Both the position numbers and the translations under genes were made by a program. DNA of 7,185 nucleotides from Oscillospiraceae bacterium (GTDB taxonomy: Bacteria; Bacillota; Clostridia; Oscillospirales; Oscillospiraceae), in the NCBI GenBank assembly GCA_029065305.1, contig JAIEIQ010000080.1, forward strand, positions 1 to 7,185, in the 5' to 3' direction. The notes beneath the pieces were generated by a model, which did no database searches, had not been told where the DNA came from, and worked only from the letters and a program-made list of their open reading frames with translations. Of this stretch, positions 1 through 5,636 are shown piece by piece. Every line of letters begins with the position of its first letter. Positions within the stretch are counted from its first letter, which is position 1.

Positions 1-1
1 C

Positions 2-442
2 CTGAAAAAGGAGTATACCTACCGGATCTTCAACTCCCGCATCCGCAACCCCTTCCATGTCCACCGGGCCTACTTCTACCCCAAGCAGCTGGATGAGGCG
101 GTCATGGACCGGGCGGCGCGGGCCTTCGAGGGGACCCACGACTTCCGGGCGGTGCGGAGCGTGGGCACGGAGACCAAAACCACTGTGCGCACCATCTATC
201 ACTGCTATGTCACCCGCAGCGGAGATCTTCTGGAGCTGAAGGTCTGCGCCAACGGTTTTCTGTATAATATGGTACGGGCCATTACAGGCACGGTCCTCTA
301 CTGCGCGGAGGGAAAGCTCTCCCCGGAGGATATCCCCGTCATTCTGGACAGCGGGAACCGCACTCTGGCGGGGCCCACCGTCCCGCCGGGGGGGCTGTAC
401 CTGTCCCGGCTCTGCTATGAGGATGAGAGTCGCACTGACTAA
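2..442 (+). CDS. truA: tRNA pseudouridine synthase A, C-terminal part (5' end outside window)
   Basis: This is the last 146 residues of TruA, which isomerises uridine to pseudouridine at positions 38-40 of the tRNA anticodon arm in the cytoplasm. The frame is open from the left edge with no start. Family TruA is about 245-270 residues, so roughly the first 100 are missing, including the catalytic aspartate in the RTDAGVHA-type motif; activity cannot be judged from this window. What is visible fits the C-terminal half: a YTYRIFN strand near the beginning, the GTHDFRAVRSVG segment (counterpart of the GENDF..FR region in E. coli TruA), the TVRTIY strand, the ANGFLYNMVR segment, and the RTLAGPTVPPGGLYL tail that closes the family. 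The stop lies 26 bases inside the next gene, so the two are probably translationally coupled. The identity is clear from recalled family motifs; no alignment was run. Confidence 0.93.
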   Translation: MKKEYTYRIFNSRIRNPFHVHRAYFYPKQLDEAVMDRAARAFEGTHDFRAVRSVGTETKTTVRTIYHCYVTRSGDLLELKVCANGFLYNMVRAITGTVLYCAEGKLSPEDIPVILDSGNRTLAGPTVPPGGLYLSRLCYEDESRTD

Positions 443-1598
443 GGGAAAACGGGCCGCTCCCGAGAAGGGCGGCAAAAAAAAGAGCCTCTGGAGCCGCGTC
501 TCCAAGGTGCTCTTCATCCTGGCCGTCGTTCTGGCGGCGGCGGTGCTGTCCACTATGGAGGACGGGCAGCACTTTGCCTCCCTGCGCCGCTGGCTCATGT
601 ACGGCGACACCGGCGAGGCCCGGGACACCTACACCTACTCCGCCGACCAGGCCAACCGCTTCGCCTGGCTGGGGGAGCAGCTGCTGGTGGCTACCCCCAA
701 CAGCCTCCGCCTGCTGGACGCCGGCGGGGCGGTCCTCTGCGACGAGCCGGTGAACCTCTCCACCCCCGCCCTCTCCACCGGAACCAGCCGGGCGGTGGTG
801 TGGGACGTGGGCGGCACGAATCTCTACCTGCTGGACAGCACGGGCCTCCGGGAAAAAAAGACCACCTCCGGGGGCCAGGTGTACTATACCGCCCGGCTCA
901 ACAGCCGGGACTGGCTGGCCGTAACGGAGCAGAAGAGCGGCTATAAGGACGCCGTCTCCGTCTATAACCCCTCCGGAGAGCTGGTGTTCCACTTCGACTC
1001 CTACGACAGCTACATCAGCGACGCCGTTGTCACCGAAAACTGCTCCAAGCTGGTGGCGGTGAGCCTGGGGGCGGAGGGGGGCGTCTTCACCAGCACCCTG
1101 GTGGTCTACGACCTGACCACCGCCGAGAAGCTGGGGGAACGCTCCATCCGGGACGGATTGGTGATGGACTTCGCCTGCCATGAAAATACCGTTATCAGCC
1201 TGTGCGATACCCGCCTAACCATCACAGACCTGGACGGCCAGCTCCTGCTGGACCACCCCTACGGCGGTCAGTACCTCTACGACTACGCCCTGACGGGCCA
1301 AAGCTTCTGCGCCCTTCTGCTGGGCCGCTACCAGGCGGGCAATATCAGCCAATTAACCACCTTCGGCCTGGACGGCCAGGAGCTGGCCACCCTGTCCCTG
1401 AGCGAGGAGGTCCTGGACCTCTCCGCCGCCGGGGATACCCTGGCCGTCCTCTATGACAACAGCCTGGTCCTCTATGATCAAAATCTTGAGGAGCTCAACC
1501 GCCTGGACAATACCGGCTACGCCGGACAAATCATCGCCGGGAGCGACGGCGCAGTGCTGATCCTCTCCGCCTCCTCGGCGTGGCGCTACCTGCCCTAG
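417..1598 (+). CDS. DUF5711 family membrane-anchored beta-propeller-like protein
   Basis: A 393-residue protein of unknown function. The N-terminus is strongly basic (about residues 4-30, many Lys/Arg), followed by one hydrophobic segment at about 31-46, then a long extracytoplasmic-looking region. This suggests a type II (N-in) anchor with the C-terminal domain outside. Residues 50-393 are almost all short beta strands in repeating blades, with recurring patterns such as VVYDLTT, LTITDLDGQ, LVLYDQNLEEL and SVYNPSGELV, typical of WD40/PQQ-like propellers. The overall form matches DUF5711 proteins of Clostridia as I remember them. No catalytic motif is visible. ATG 417 overlaps the end of truA and has no Shine-Dalgarno just upstream, so reinitiation or coupling is likely. 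A second in-frame ATG at 423 is an equally possible start. The neighbouring CvpA gene is also membrane-related, but a shared role is only inference. Confidence 0.8.
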   Translation: MRMRVALTKGKRAAPEKGGKKKSLWSRVSKVLFILAVVLAAAVLSTMEDGQHFASLRRWLMYGDTGEARDTYTYSADQANRFAWLGEQLLVATPNSLRLLDAGGAVLCDEPVNLSTPALSTGTSRAVVWDVGGTNLYLLDSTGLREKKTTSGGQVYYTARLNSRDWLAVTEQKSGYKDAVSVYNPSGELVFHFDSYDSYISDAVVTENCSKLVAVSLGAEGGVFTSTLVVYDLTTAEKLGERSIRDGLVMDFACHENTVISLCDTRLTITDLDGQLLLDHPYGGQYLYDYALTGQSFCALLLGRYQAGNISQLTTFGLDGQELATLSLSEEVLDLSAAGDTLAVLYDNSLVLYDQNLEELNRLDNTGYAGQIIAGSDGAVLILSASSAWRYLP

Positions 1599-1618
1599 CC
1601 CCCGCCCCGAAGGACATA

Positions 1619-1679
1619 CGCGAAACAGCGTTTCGCGCAGATTTTCTTTTGATTCTTTTCTTTAAAAAAAGAAAAGAAT
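1619..1679. repeat. Two stacked perfect inverted repeats between the DUF5711 and CvpA genes
   Basis: The first hairpin has arms CGCGAAAC (1619-1626) and GTTTCGCG (1630-1637) around a 3-base loop. It is followed by a T-rich stretch interrupted by C and G. The second has 12-base arms, ATTCTTTTCTTT (1652-1663) and AAAGAAAAGAAT (1668-1679), with an AAAA loop. Both are perfect. They sit 21-81 bases after the stop of the upstream gene and 44 bases before the CvpA start. They could act as a weak intrinsic terminator or a 3'-end stabiliser. The AT-rich palindrome resembles short palindromic intergenic repeats that I recall being dispersed in Oscillospiraceae genomes, but copy number cannot be seen here. 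Arms and positions are read directly; function is inference. Confidence 0.6.
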
Positions 1680-1705
1680 GTAGACCTTTTCCACGGTTCC
1701 CATAG

Positions 1706-1712
1706 AAAGGAG
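1706..1712 (+). promoter_or_regulatory. Ribosome binding site selecting the TTG start of the CvpA gene
   Basis: AAAGGAG lies 10 bases before TTG 1723. The nearest in-frame ATG (1738) is 25 bases away, too far for this site, so TTG is the supported start. Confidence 0.7.
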
Positions 1713-1722
1713 TTGGCCTTTT

Positions 1723-2448
1723 TTGCAGACATCTGTTATGATAGACGGTATCATCGCGGTAATTTTCCTGCTGTTCGCCTGGCTGGGCTGGCGGAAGGGG
1801 CTCTTCCGCACTCTGGCGGAGCTGGCGGCGGTGGTGATCGCCCTGCTGCTGTCGGTCCAGATCGCCGGTGCTGCCGCGCCGGAGATAGTGGATCGCGCCC
1901 TGCGCCCAGCCGCCCACGCCGCGGTAGAGGAGCGCGTAGCGGAGCTGATGGAGGAGAACAGCCTCTCCTCCTCCCCCCGCCAGGAGCTGGACAGCATCCT
2001 GTCAGGCATCCCCAACCGCTTCGTCCGCGAGAAGGCGTCGGAGCTGCTGGAGGGACTGGATCTCACCCAGGAAACCGCCCTGGCCTCCGGTCGTGAAGCC
2101 CTGCGGACCCTGGGCCTCCGCGCAGTGGATACCGCCCTGGATACCGTCGTGCTCCAGGCGGTCCACGCGGCGATCTGCTTCCTGTCCTTCCTGCTTCTGC
2201 TGGCCGCGCTGCGGCTGGCCATCCGTGCCCTAGACATCTTCCTCAAGCTGCCGGTCCCCTTCCTCAGCCAGCTCAACCGGGCGGGGGGCATGCTCCTGGG
2301 GGCCCTCAAAGGGGCGGTGGCCGTCTGCCTGCTGGTGTGGCTTCTTGCCCGGACGGGCCTGTGGCTGACGCCGGAGGTGCTGGAGCAGACCCGCCTGGCC
2401 GGAGCCATCGCCGGGTGGCTGGGGCTGGCCGCGCCGGTGTCCCTGTAG
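1723..2448 (+). CDS. CvpA family integral membrane protein
   Basis: A 241-residue member of the CvpA (colicin V production) family. In Clostridia these proteins are poorly characterised and are mostly linked to envelope homeostasis rather than colicin export. Four hydrophobic segments are visible: about 9-23, 31-51, 143-170 and 190-210. The N-terminal signature is an Asp just before TM1 and the GWRKGLFRTL turn (22-31). The C-terminal signature is LNRAGG plus GALKG (184-197), the Gly-rich start of the last helix. Between TM2 and TM3 lies a charged, helical loop of about 90 residues (52-142), longer than in the short 160-180-residue proteobacterial CvpA, as is usual in Firmicutes. The start is TTG, chosen from the AAAGGAG 10 bases upstream. 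The same strand and gene order place it behind truA-DUF5711, but two hairpins intervene, so co-transcription is uncertain. No T-tract terminator follows the stop. Confidence 0.85.
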   Translation: MQTSVMIDGIIAVIFLLFAWLGWRKGLFRTLAELAAVVIALLLSVQIAGAAAPEIVDRALRPAAHAAVEERVAELMEENSLSSSPRQELDSILSGIPNRFVREKASELLEGLDLTQETALASGREALRTLGLRAVDTALDTVVLQAVHAAICFLSFLLLLAALRLAIRALDIFLKLPVPFLSQLNRAGGMLLGALKGAVAVCLLVWLLARTGLWLTPEVLEQTRLAGAIAGWLGLAAPVSL

Positions 2449-2487
2449 CCGGAGCAAGCTCCAGAGTTGGAAAAAACTGGCCGTTTC

Positions 2488-2502
2488 CTGAAAAGTTTTC
2501 AG
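2488..2502. repeat. Odd-centred palindrome in the gap before the ClpE-like gene
   Basis: CTGAAAA (2488-2494) and TTTTCAG (2496-2502) flank a single central G. The arms are perfect. There is no T-tract and the loop is too small for a strong hairpin, so a protein-binding site is more plausible than a terminator. It lies about 30 bases upstream of the candidate -10 element at 2533. A regulatory role is inference. Confidence 0.35.
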
Positions 2503-2529
2503 TTTGTTCATATCAAGGGGCCGTACTTC

Positions 2530-2538
2530 TGATATAAC
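2530..2538 (+). promoter_or_regulatory. Candidate extended -10 promoter for the ClpE-like gene
   Basis: TG (2530-2531), one base, then TATAAC (2533-2538) forms an extended -10 element. No good -35 box is seen at 16-18 bases upstream; TTGTTC (2504-2509) is 23 bases away, too far. An extended -10 can partly compensate for a poor -35. Transcription would begin near 2545, giving a leader of about 50 bases. I see neither a CtsR-type tandem heptad nor a CIRCE element here. Confidence 0.42.
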
Positions 2539-2557
2539 GGTCTCAAACGACGCAGAA

Positions 2558-2580
2558 GCCGGGCGGAGCTGATCGCCGGC
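2558..2580 (+). promoter_or_regulatory. Leader hairpin just upstream of the ClpE-like gene's ribosome binding site
   Basis: GCCGG (2558-2562) pairs with CCGGC (2576-2580), and after a bulged G2563, CG (2564-2565) pairs with CG (2574-2575), leaving an 8-base loop. The stem ends 3 bases before the GGAGG (2584-2588) that serves ATG 2598. It may stabilise the mRNA or tune ribosome access. In high-GC DNA such a stem can also arise by chance. Confidence 0.35.
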
Positions 2581-2597
2581 CTTGGAGGTAAAAAGTT

Positions 2598-4901
2598 ATG
2601 CAGCCAACCATGTGTACCAAATGCAAAAAGCGGGTGGCGGTGGTGTTCATCTCGAAGATCGAGAACGGGCAGACCGTCAACGAGGGCCTGTGCCTGAAGT
2701 GCGCCAAGGAGCTGGGCCTGCCCCAGGTCAACGAGATGATGCGCCGCATGGGCATCAGCGACGACGATCTGGACGCCATCTCCGATGAGATGATGCAGGC
2801 CTTCGGCGGGGCGGAGTCCATGGAGGGCCTCATCCCCCAGGGGGAGGACGCGGAGGAGAACGAGGACGGCAAGACCGCCACCTTCCCCTTCCTCAACCGC
2901 CTTTTCGGGGGCGGCGGAGAGTCCCCCGCCGCTCCGGACCGGGAGGGAGGCCGCTCCCACGAGCCCAAGGAGCGCAAATCGGACAAGACCCCCAAGCGGA
3001 AATACCTGGACAACTACTGCATCAACCTCACCGACCGGGCCAAGACCGGCAAGCTGGACGCGGTGGTGGGCCGGGAGCAGGAGATTGAGCGTGTGGTGCA
3101 GATCCTCAACCGCCGGCAGAAGAACAACCCCTGCCTCATCGGCGAGCCCGGGGTGGGCAAGACCGCTATTGCCGAGGGCCTGGCCCAGCGCATCGCCAAT
3201 GGGGAGGTGCCCTTCAAGCTCCGCAGCAAGGAGGTCTTTCTCCTGGATCTCACCGCCCTGGTGGCGGGGACCCAGTTCCGGGGCCAGTTCGAGAGCCGGA
3301 TGAAGGGCCTTATCGAGGAGATCCGCAAATACGGCAATATCATTCTGGTCATCGACGAGGTTCACAATATCGTGGGCGCCGGAGACGCCGAGGGCAGCAT
3401 GAACGCCGCCAATATCCTCAAGCCCGCCCTCTCCAGGGGCGAGATCCAGGTCATCGGCGCGACCACCTTCACCGAGTACCGCAAGCATATTGAGAAGGAT
3501 ACCGCCCTAGAGCGCCGCTTCCAGCCGGTAACGGTGAACGAGCCCAGCCTGGAGGACACCATGCACATCCTCCGGGGCATCGCCCACTACTACGAGAGCT
3601 TCCACGGGGTAACGATCCCCGAGGGCATCCTCCGGCAGGCGGTGCTGCTCTCCGAGCGCTACATCACCGACCGGTTCCTGCCGGACAAGGCCATCGACCT
3701 CATCGACGAGGCCTGCTCGGACATGAACCTGAAGGACCGGGACATCAACCGGCGGCAGGAGATCGTCCGGGAGCTGGAGGACTACGCCAAGGAGCGGGAG
3801 CTGCTGGAGGGGGAGGAGGAGCCCAACTTTGAGCGCCTGGCGGAGCTCAAGAGCCGGGAGCTCCAGCTCCAGACGGAGCTGGATGAGCTGACGGCCCACG
3901 GCTCCCCGGAGCTGACCATGGAGAACCTGGCCCGAGTCATCGAGCTGTGGACCAAGATTCCCGCCAGCAAGATCCGGGAGGAGGAGTTCAAGCGCCTGAG
4001 CGAGCTGGACCGGCGGCTCAAGGAGAAGATCATCGGCCAGGACGAGGCCATTGACGCCGTGGCCTCCGCCATCCGGCGCAACCGGGTGGGCATCTCCCCC
4101 AAGCGCAAGCCGGTGAGCTTCATCTTCGTGGGCTCCACCGGCGTGGGCAAGACGGAGCTGGTCAAGCAGCTGGCCGACGACCTCTTCAACGCCCCGGAGA
4201 GCCTGATCCGCCTGGATATGTCGGAGTTTATGGAGAAGCACTCGGTGTCCCGGATCATCGGCTCGCCCCCGGGCTACGTGGGCTACGACGAGGCGGGGCA
4301 GCTGACGGAAAAAATCCGGCGCAAGCCCTACTCCGTGATCCTCTTCGACGAGATTGAGAAGGCCCACCCGGACGTGCTCAACGTGCTGCTCCAGATCCTG
4401 GACGACGGCCAGATCACCGACGCCCACGGGCGGAAGGTGAACTTCGAGAACACGGTGATTGTCATGACCTCCAACGCCGGCAGCGACCGGAAGGAGGGGA
4501 CCGTGGGCTTCAATAAAACGATCAACGAGCAGGGCAGGGACCGGGCCATGAAGGCCCTCCAGCAGTTCCTGCGGCCGGAGTTCCTCAACCGGGTAGACGA
4601 GATCGTCTGCTTCAACAAGCTGACGGAGGAGAACTTCCTGCCCATCGCCCGGCTGATGCTGGAGGAGCTGAAGGCCAGCCTGAAGGAAAAGGGCCTGACC
4701 TTCAACTACGACGAGGCCCTGGTGAAGGAGCTGGTGAAGAAATCCTACTCCGCCTCCTACGGCGCCCGGAACCTCCGCCGGACCATCCAGAAGGAGGTGG
4801 AGGACACCCTGGCCTCGGAGATCATCAACAGCTACGACCACCCCATCTCCCAGATCGCGGCTACGGCGGAGGACGGGAAGGTCGCGCTGCACACGCTCTG
4901 A
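2598..4901 (+). CDS. clpE: ClpE-like AAA+ unfoldase with N-terminal zinc finger (Clp protease ATP-binding subunit)
   Basis: A 767-residue Hsp100 ATPase that unfolds damaged or tagged proteins and should feed them to the ClpP peptidase in the cytoplasm. The order is: a Cys4 zinc finger with C6-x2-C9 and C32-x2-C35 (22-residue spacing, as in B. subtilis ClpE); a flexible, partly acidic linker to about 135; the first AAA+ module (Walker A GEPGVGKT 182-189, pore loop GTQFRG 224-229, Walker B ILVIDEV 249-255); a short charged coiled-coil middle region at about 370-435; and the second AAA+ module (Walker A GSTGVGKT 512-519, pore loop GYVGY 559-563, Walker B D584/E585, VGF 636-638 in the ClpP-docking loop region, sensor-2 GAR 722-724). 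It lacks the paired Clp_N repeats of ClpC, so ClpE is the better name. It is somewhat longer than B. subtilis ClpE, mainly in the linker. ATG 2598 follows GGAGG with 9-base spacing. All key ATPase residues are present. The 69-residue Cys4 protein follows 25 bases downstream. Confidence 0.93.
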   Translation: MQPTMCTKCKKRVAVVFISKIENGQTVNEGLCLKCAKELGLPQVNEMMRRMGISDDDLDAISDEMMQAFGGAESMEGLIPQGEDAEENEDGKTATFPFLNRLFGGGGESPAAPDREGGRSHEPKERKSDKTPKRKYLDNYCINLTDRAKTGKLDAVVGREQEIERVVQILNRRQKNNPCLIGEPGVGKTAIAEGLAQRIANGEVPFKLRSKEVFLLDLTALVAGTQFRGQFESRMKGLIEEIRKYGNIILVIDEVHNIVGAGDAEGSMNAANILKPALSRGEIQVIGATTFTEYRKHIEKDTALERRFQPVTVNEPSLEDTMHILRGIAHYYESFHGVTIPEGILRQAVLLSERYITDRFLPDKAIDLIDEACSDMNLKDRDINRRQEIVRELEDYAKERELLEGEEEPNFERLAELKSRELQLQTELDELTAHGSPELTMENLARVIELWTKIPASKIREEEFKRLSELDRRLKEKIIGQDEAIDAVASAIRRNRVGISPKRKPVSFIFVGSTGVGKTELVKQLADDLFNAPESLIRLDMSEFMEKHSVSRIIGSPPGYVGYDEAGQLTEKIRRKPYSVILFDEIEKAHPDVLNVLLQILDDGQITDAHGRKVNFENTVIVMTSNAGSDRKEGTVGFNKTINEQGRDRAMKALQQFLRPEFLNRVDEIVCFNKLTEENFLPIARLMLEELKASLKEKGLTFNYDEALVKELVKKSYSASYGARNLRRTIQKEVEDTLASEIINSYDHPISQIAATAEDGKVALHTL

Positions 4902-4926
4902 GCCGCCGCAGGGGAGGGAGAACGCC

Positions 4927-5136
4927 ATGCTGTTCCGGAAAAATATTGAGCCCCGGTGCCTCTACTGCGCCCACGGGAGCGCCATCAGCGAGCGGGAGGT
5001 GATCTGCCGCCGGAAGGGCGTGGTGGCGGCGGAGTTCCACTGCGGCCGGTTCAAGTACGACCCGTTCAAGCGGGTTCCGCCCCGGCCGGTGAAGCTGGAG
5101 ACATCAAAGCTGTCGGAAGAGGACTTCCGTATCTGA
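4927..5136 (+). CDS. Small four-cysteine (probable zinc-binding) protein of unknown function
   Basis: A 69-residue basic protein. Four cysteines (C11, C14, C27, C39; spacing C-x2-C-x12-C-x11-C) suggest a single structural zinc site, although the last pair is not a classic knuckle. After C39 comes an aromatic/basic stretch (GRFKYDPFKRVPPRP, 40-54) and an acidic tail. I recall similar small uncharacterised proteins in Clostridia with an EPRC..C start and a FKYDP.KR.PP core, but cannot name a family. The start is supported by the GGGAGGGAG purine run (4912-4920) six bases upstream. It begins 25 bases after the ClpE-like gene, with no terminator between and a strong one just after, so it is probably co-transcribed with it. 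A role as an adaptor or partner of the unfoldase is only a hypothesis from position. Lack of a signal peptide or membrane segment points to the cytoplasm. Confidence 0.8.
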   Translation: MLFRKNIEPRCLYCAHGSAISEREVICRRKGVVAAEFHCGRFKYDPFKRVPPRPVKLETSKLSEEDFRI

Positions 5137-5138
5137 GG

Positions 5139-5166
5139 ACGCGGCCCCGCTCGGGGCCGCGTTTTT
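5139..5166 (+). terminator. Strong intrinsic terminator after the clpE-small protein unit
   Basis: Perfect 10-bp stem: ACGCGGCCCC (5139-5148) and GGGGCCGCGT (5153-5162) around a GCTC loop, running into TTTTT (5162-5166). It starts two bases after the stop of the 69-residue protein gene. This defines the end of that transcription unit. Confidence 0.92.
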
Positions 5167-5176
5167 CCGCGCCCCG

Positions 5177-5204
5177 CCGGAAAAGTTTTTTTCATTCCGG
5201 AAAA
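5177..5204. repeat. CCGGAAAA direct repeat with internal inverted repeat, upstream of a strong promoter
   Basis: CCGGAAAA occurs at 5177-5184 and again at 5197-5204, exactly 20 bases apart (about two helical turns). CCGGAA (5177-5182) and TTCCGG (5195-5200) also form an inverted repeat around a T-rich 12-base centre. The block ends 14 bases before the -35 box, where an activator or an AT-rich UP-like element could act. It could be an incidental product of the T-tract. No known operator is recognised. Confidence 0.35.
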
Positions 5205-5218
5205 ATCCAGTCTAGCCC

Positions 5219-5247
5219 TTGACAGATGGAGAGCAACATGTTACAAT
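5219..5247 (+). promoter_or_regulatory. Near-consensus housekeeping sigma promoter
   Basis: TTGACA (5219-5224), a 17-base spacer and TACAAT (5242-5247) give a perfect -35 and a one-mismatch -10 for sigma-A. Transcription should start around 5254, giving a leader of about 45 bases before ATG 5299. It follows directly after the intrinsic terminator and reads into the 95-residue protein and the SH3b-NlpC/P60 gene. The predicted start falls just before an upstream in-frame ATG (5260), which supports the downstream start for the protein. Confidence 0.9.
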
Positions 5248-5257
5248 CTGGTTACAA
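5235..5257. promoter_or_regulatory. Possible operator overlapping the -10: AACATGTT palindrome and repeated GTTACAA
   Basis: AACATGTT (5235-5242) is a perfect 8-base palindrome touching the first base of the -10. GTTACAA occurs at 5240-5246 and 5251-5257, one helical turn (11 bases) apart, spanning the -10 and the expected start point. Such placement would suit a repressor. The short lengths mean that chance is a real alternative. Confidence 0.3.
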
Positions 5258-5282
5258 ATATGACAAACCATTTTCAAATTGT

Positions 5283-5289
5283 AAAGGAG
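5283..5289 (+). promoter_or_regulatory. Ribosome binding site fixing the start of the 95-residue protein
   Basis: AAAGGAG sits 9 bases before ATG 5299, the ideal distance. The in-frame ATG at 5260 has no Shine-Dalgarno and lies within a few bases of the predicted transcription start. Confidence 0.85.
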
Positions 5290-5298
5290 TTGATTGCC

Positions 5299-5586
5299 AT
5301 GCCTCAGAAGGAGGGCCTCGTCTATAAGCGCCATCCTCTGCGCCGTGTTGGGAACATGATCTACTATGGCTCCATGGCCGACCCCTTCATCATCCTCATG
5401 CAGGTGAAGGAGAGCCGGAAGGAGAAGGATATGGATGTCGCCACCCGCGTCACCGTCGAGCTCCAGCGCACCGCTCCCGACTGCCGCAGCCGGGACCGCG
5501 TGGTCAAAAAGAGCGAGAAGGACAGCCTCTACGCGGCGATGGACGTCTCCGCCATCTGGCTGGAGCGGGCCCTGGCCGGCAAGTAA
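5299..5586 (+). CDS. Conserved-looking 95-residue protein of unknown function
   Basis: A small soluble protein with no signal peptide, membrane segment or cysteine cluster (one Cys, C62). It is rich in Lys/Arg and Glu/Asp. Visible blocks are an N-terminal basic stretch (YKRHPLRRVG, 9-18), a predicted beta segment with MIYYGSMADPFIILMQV (20-36), a charged turn (KESRKEKDMD), a strand VTVELQR (51-57), and a helical C-terminus ending in SLYAAMDVSAIWLERAL (76-92). I recall similar short hypothetical proteins in Oscillospiraceae but no named domain. The start was moved from the longer in-frame ATG at 5260 to ATG 5299 because of the AAAGGAG site and promoter position. It is the first gene behind a strong promoter and lies 50 bases before the secreted cell-wall hydrolase gene, with no terminator between. 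Co-expression is likely; a functional link is unproven. Confidence 0.82.
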   Translation: MPQKEGLVYKRHPLRRVGNMIYYGSMADPFIILMQVKESRKEKDMDVATRVTVELQRTAPDCRSRDRVVKKSEKDSLYAAMDVSAIWLERALAGK

Positions 5587-5636
5587 ACGCGGCTCAGCGC
5601 AGGAATTGAAACATTACTAAAGACGAGGTTTTACAA

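Noticed and set aside
339..1181. 280-codon minus-strand open frame opposite the truA end and DUF5711 gene
   Set aside because: Antisense shadow; no ribosome binding logic and biased composition.
1713..1742. TTGGCC, 18 bases, TATGAT as a promoter for the CvpA gene
   Set aside because: It would start transcription inside the coding region whose TTG start has a good ribosome binding site, and the -35 is poor.
1662..2408. 248-codon minus-strand open frame opposite the CvpA gene
   Set aside because: Ser/Arg/Ala-rich antisense translation; the plus strand shows CvpA signatures and four membrane segments.
2451..2462. GGAGC-AA-GCTCC as a terminator for the CvpA gene
   Set aside because: The stem is only 5 bp with too tight a loop, and no T-tract follows.
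2539..2551. GGTCTCAAACGAC as a CtsR site before the ClpE-like gene
   Set aside because: It does not contain the tandem GGTCAAA heptads with 3-base spacing.
2508..3488. 326-codon minus-strand open frame opposite the start of the ClpE-like gene
   Set aside because: Antisense shadow of the zinc finger and first ATPase module; composition biased and no recognisable domain.
3507..4928. 473-codon minus-strand open frame opposite the ClpE-like gene
   Set aside because: It lies wholly opposite a gene with intact AAA+ motifs. The translation is Val/Leu/Gly/His-rich and low in complexity, as expected for the antisense of GC-rich codons.
5260..5298. Longer N-terminus for the 95-residue protein from ATG 5260
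   Set aside because: No Shine-Dalgarno, and it lies only about 6 bases after the predicted transcription start; ATG 5299 has an ideal AAAGGAG.
5606..5634. TTGAAA as the -35 of a separate promoter for the hydrolase gene
   Set aside because: No acceptable -10 is found 16-18 bases downstream, and the ribosome binding site occupies that region.
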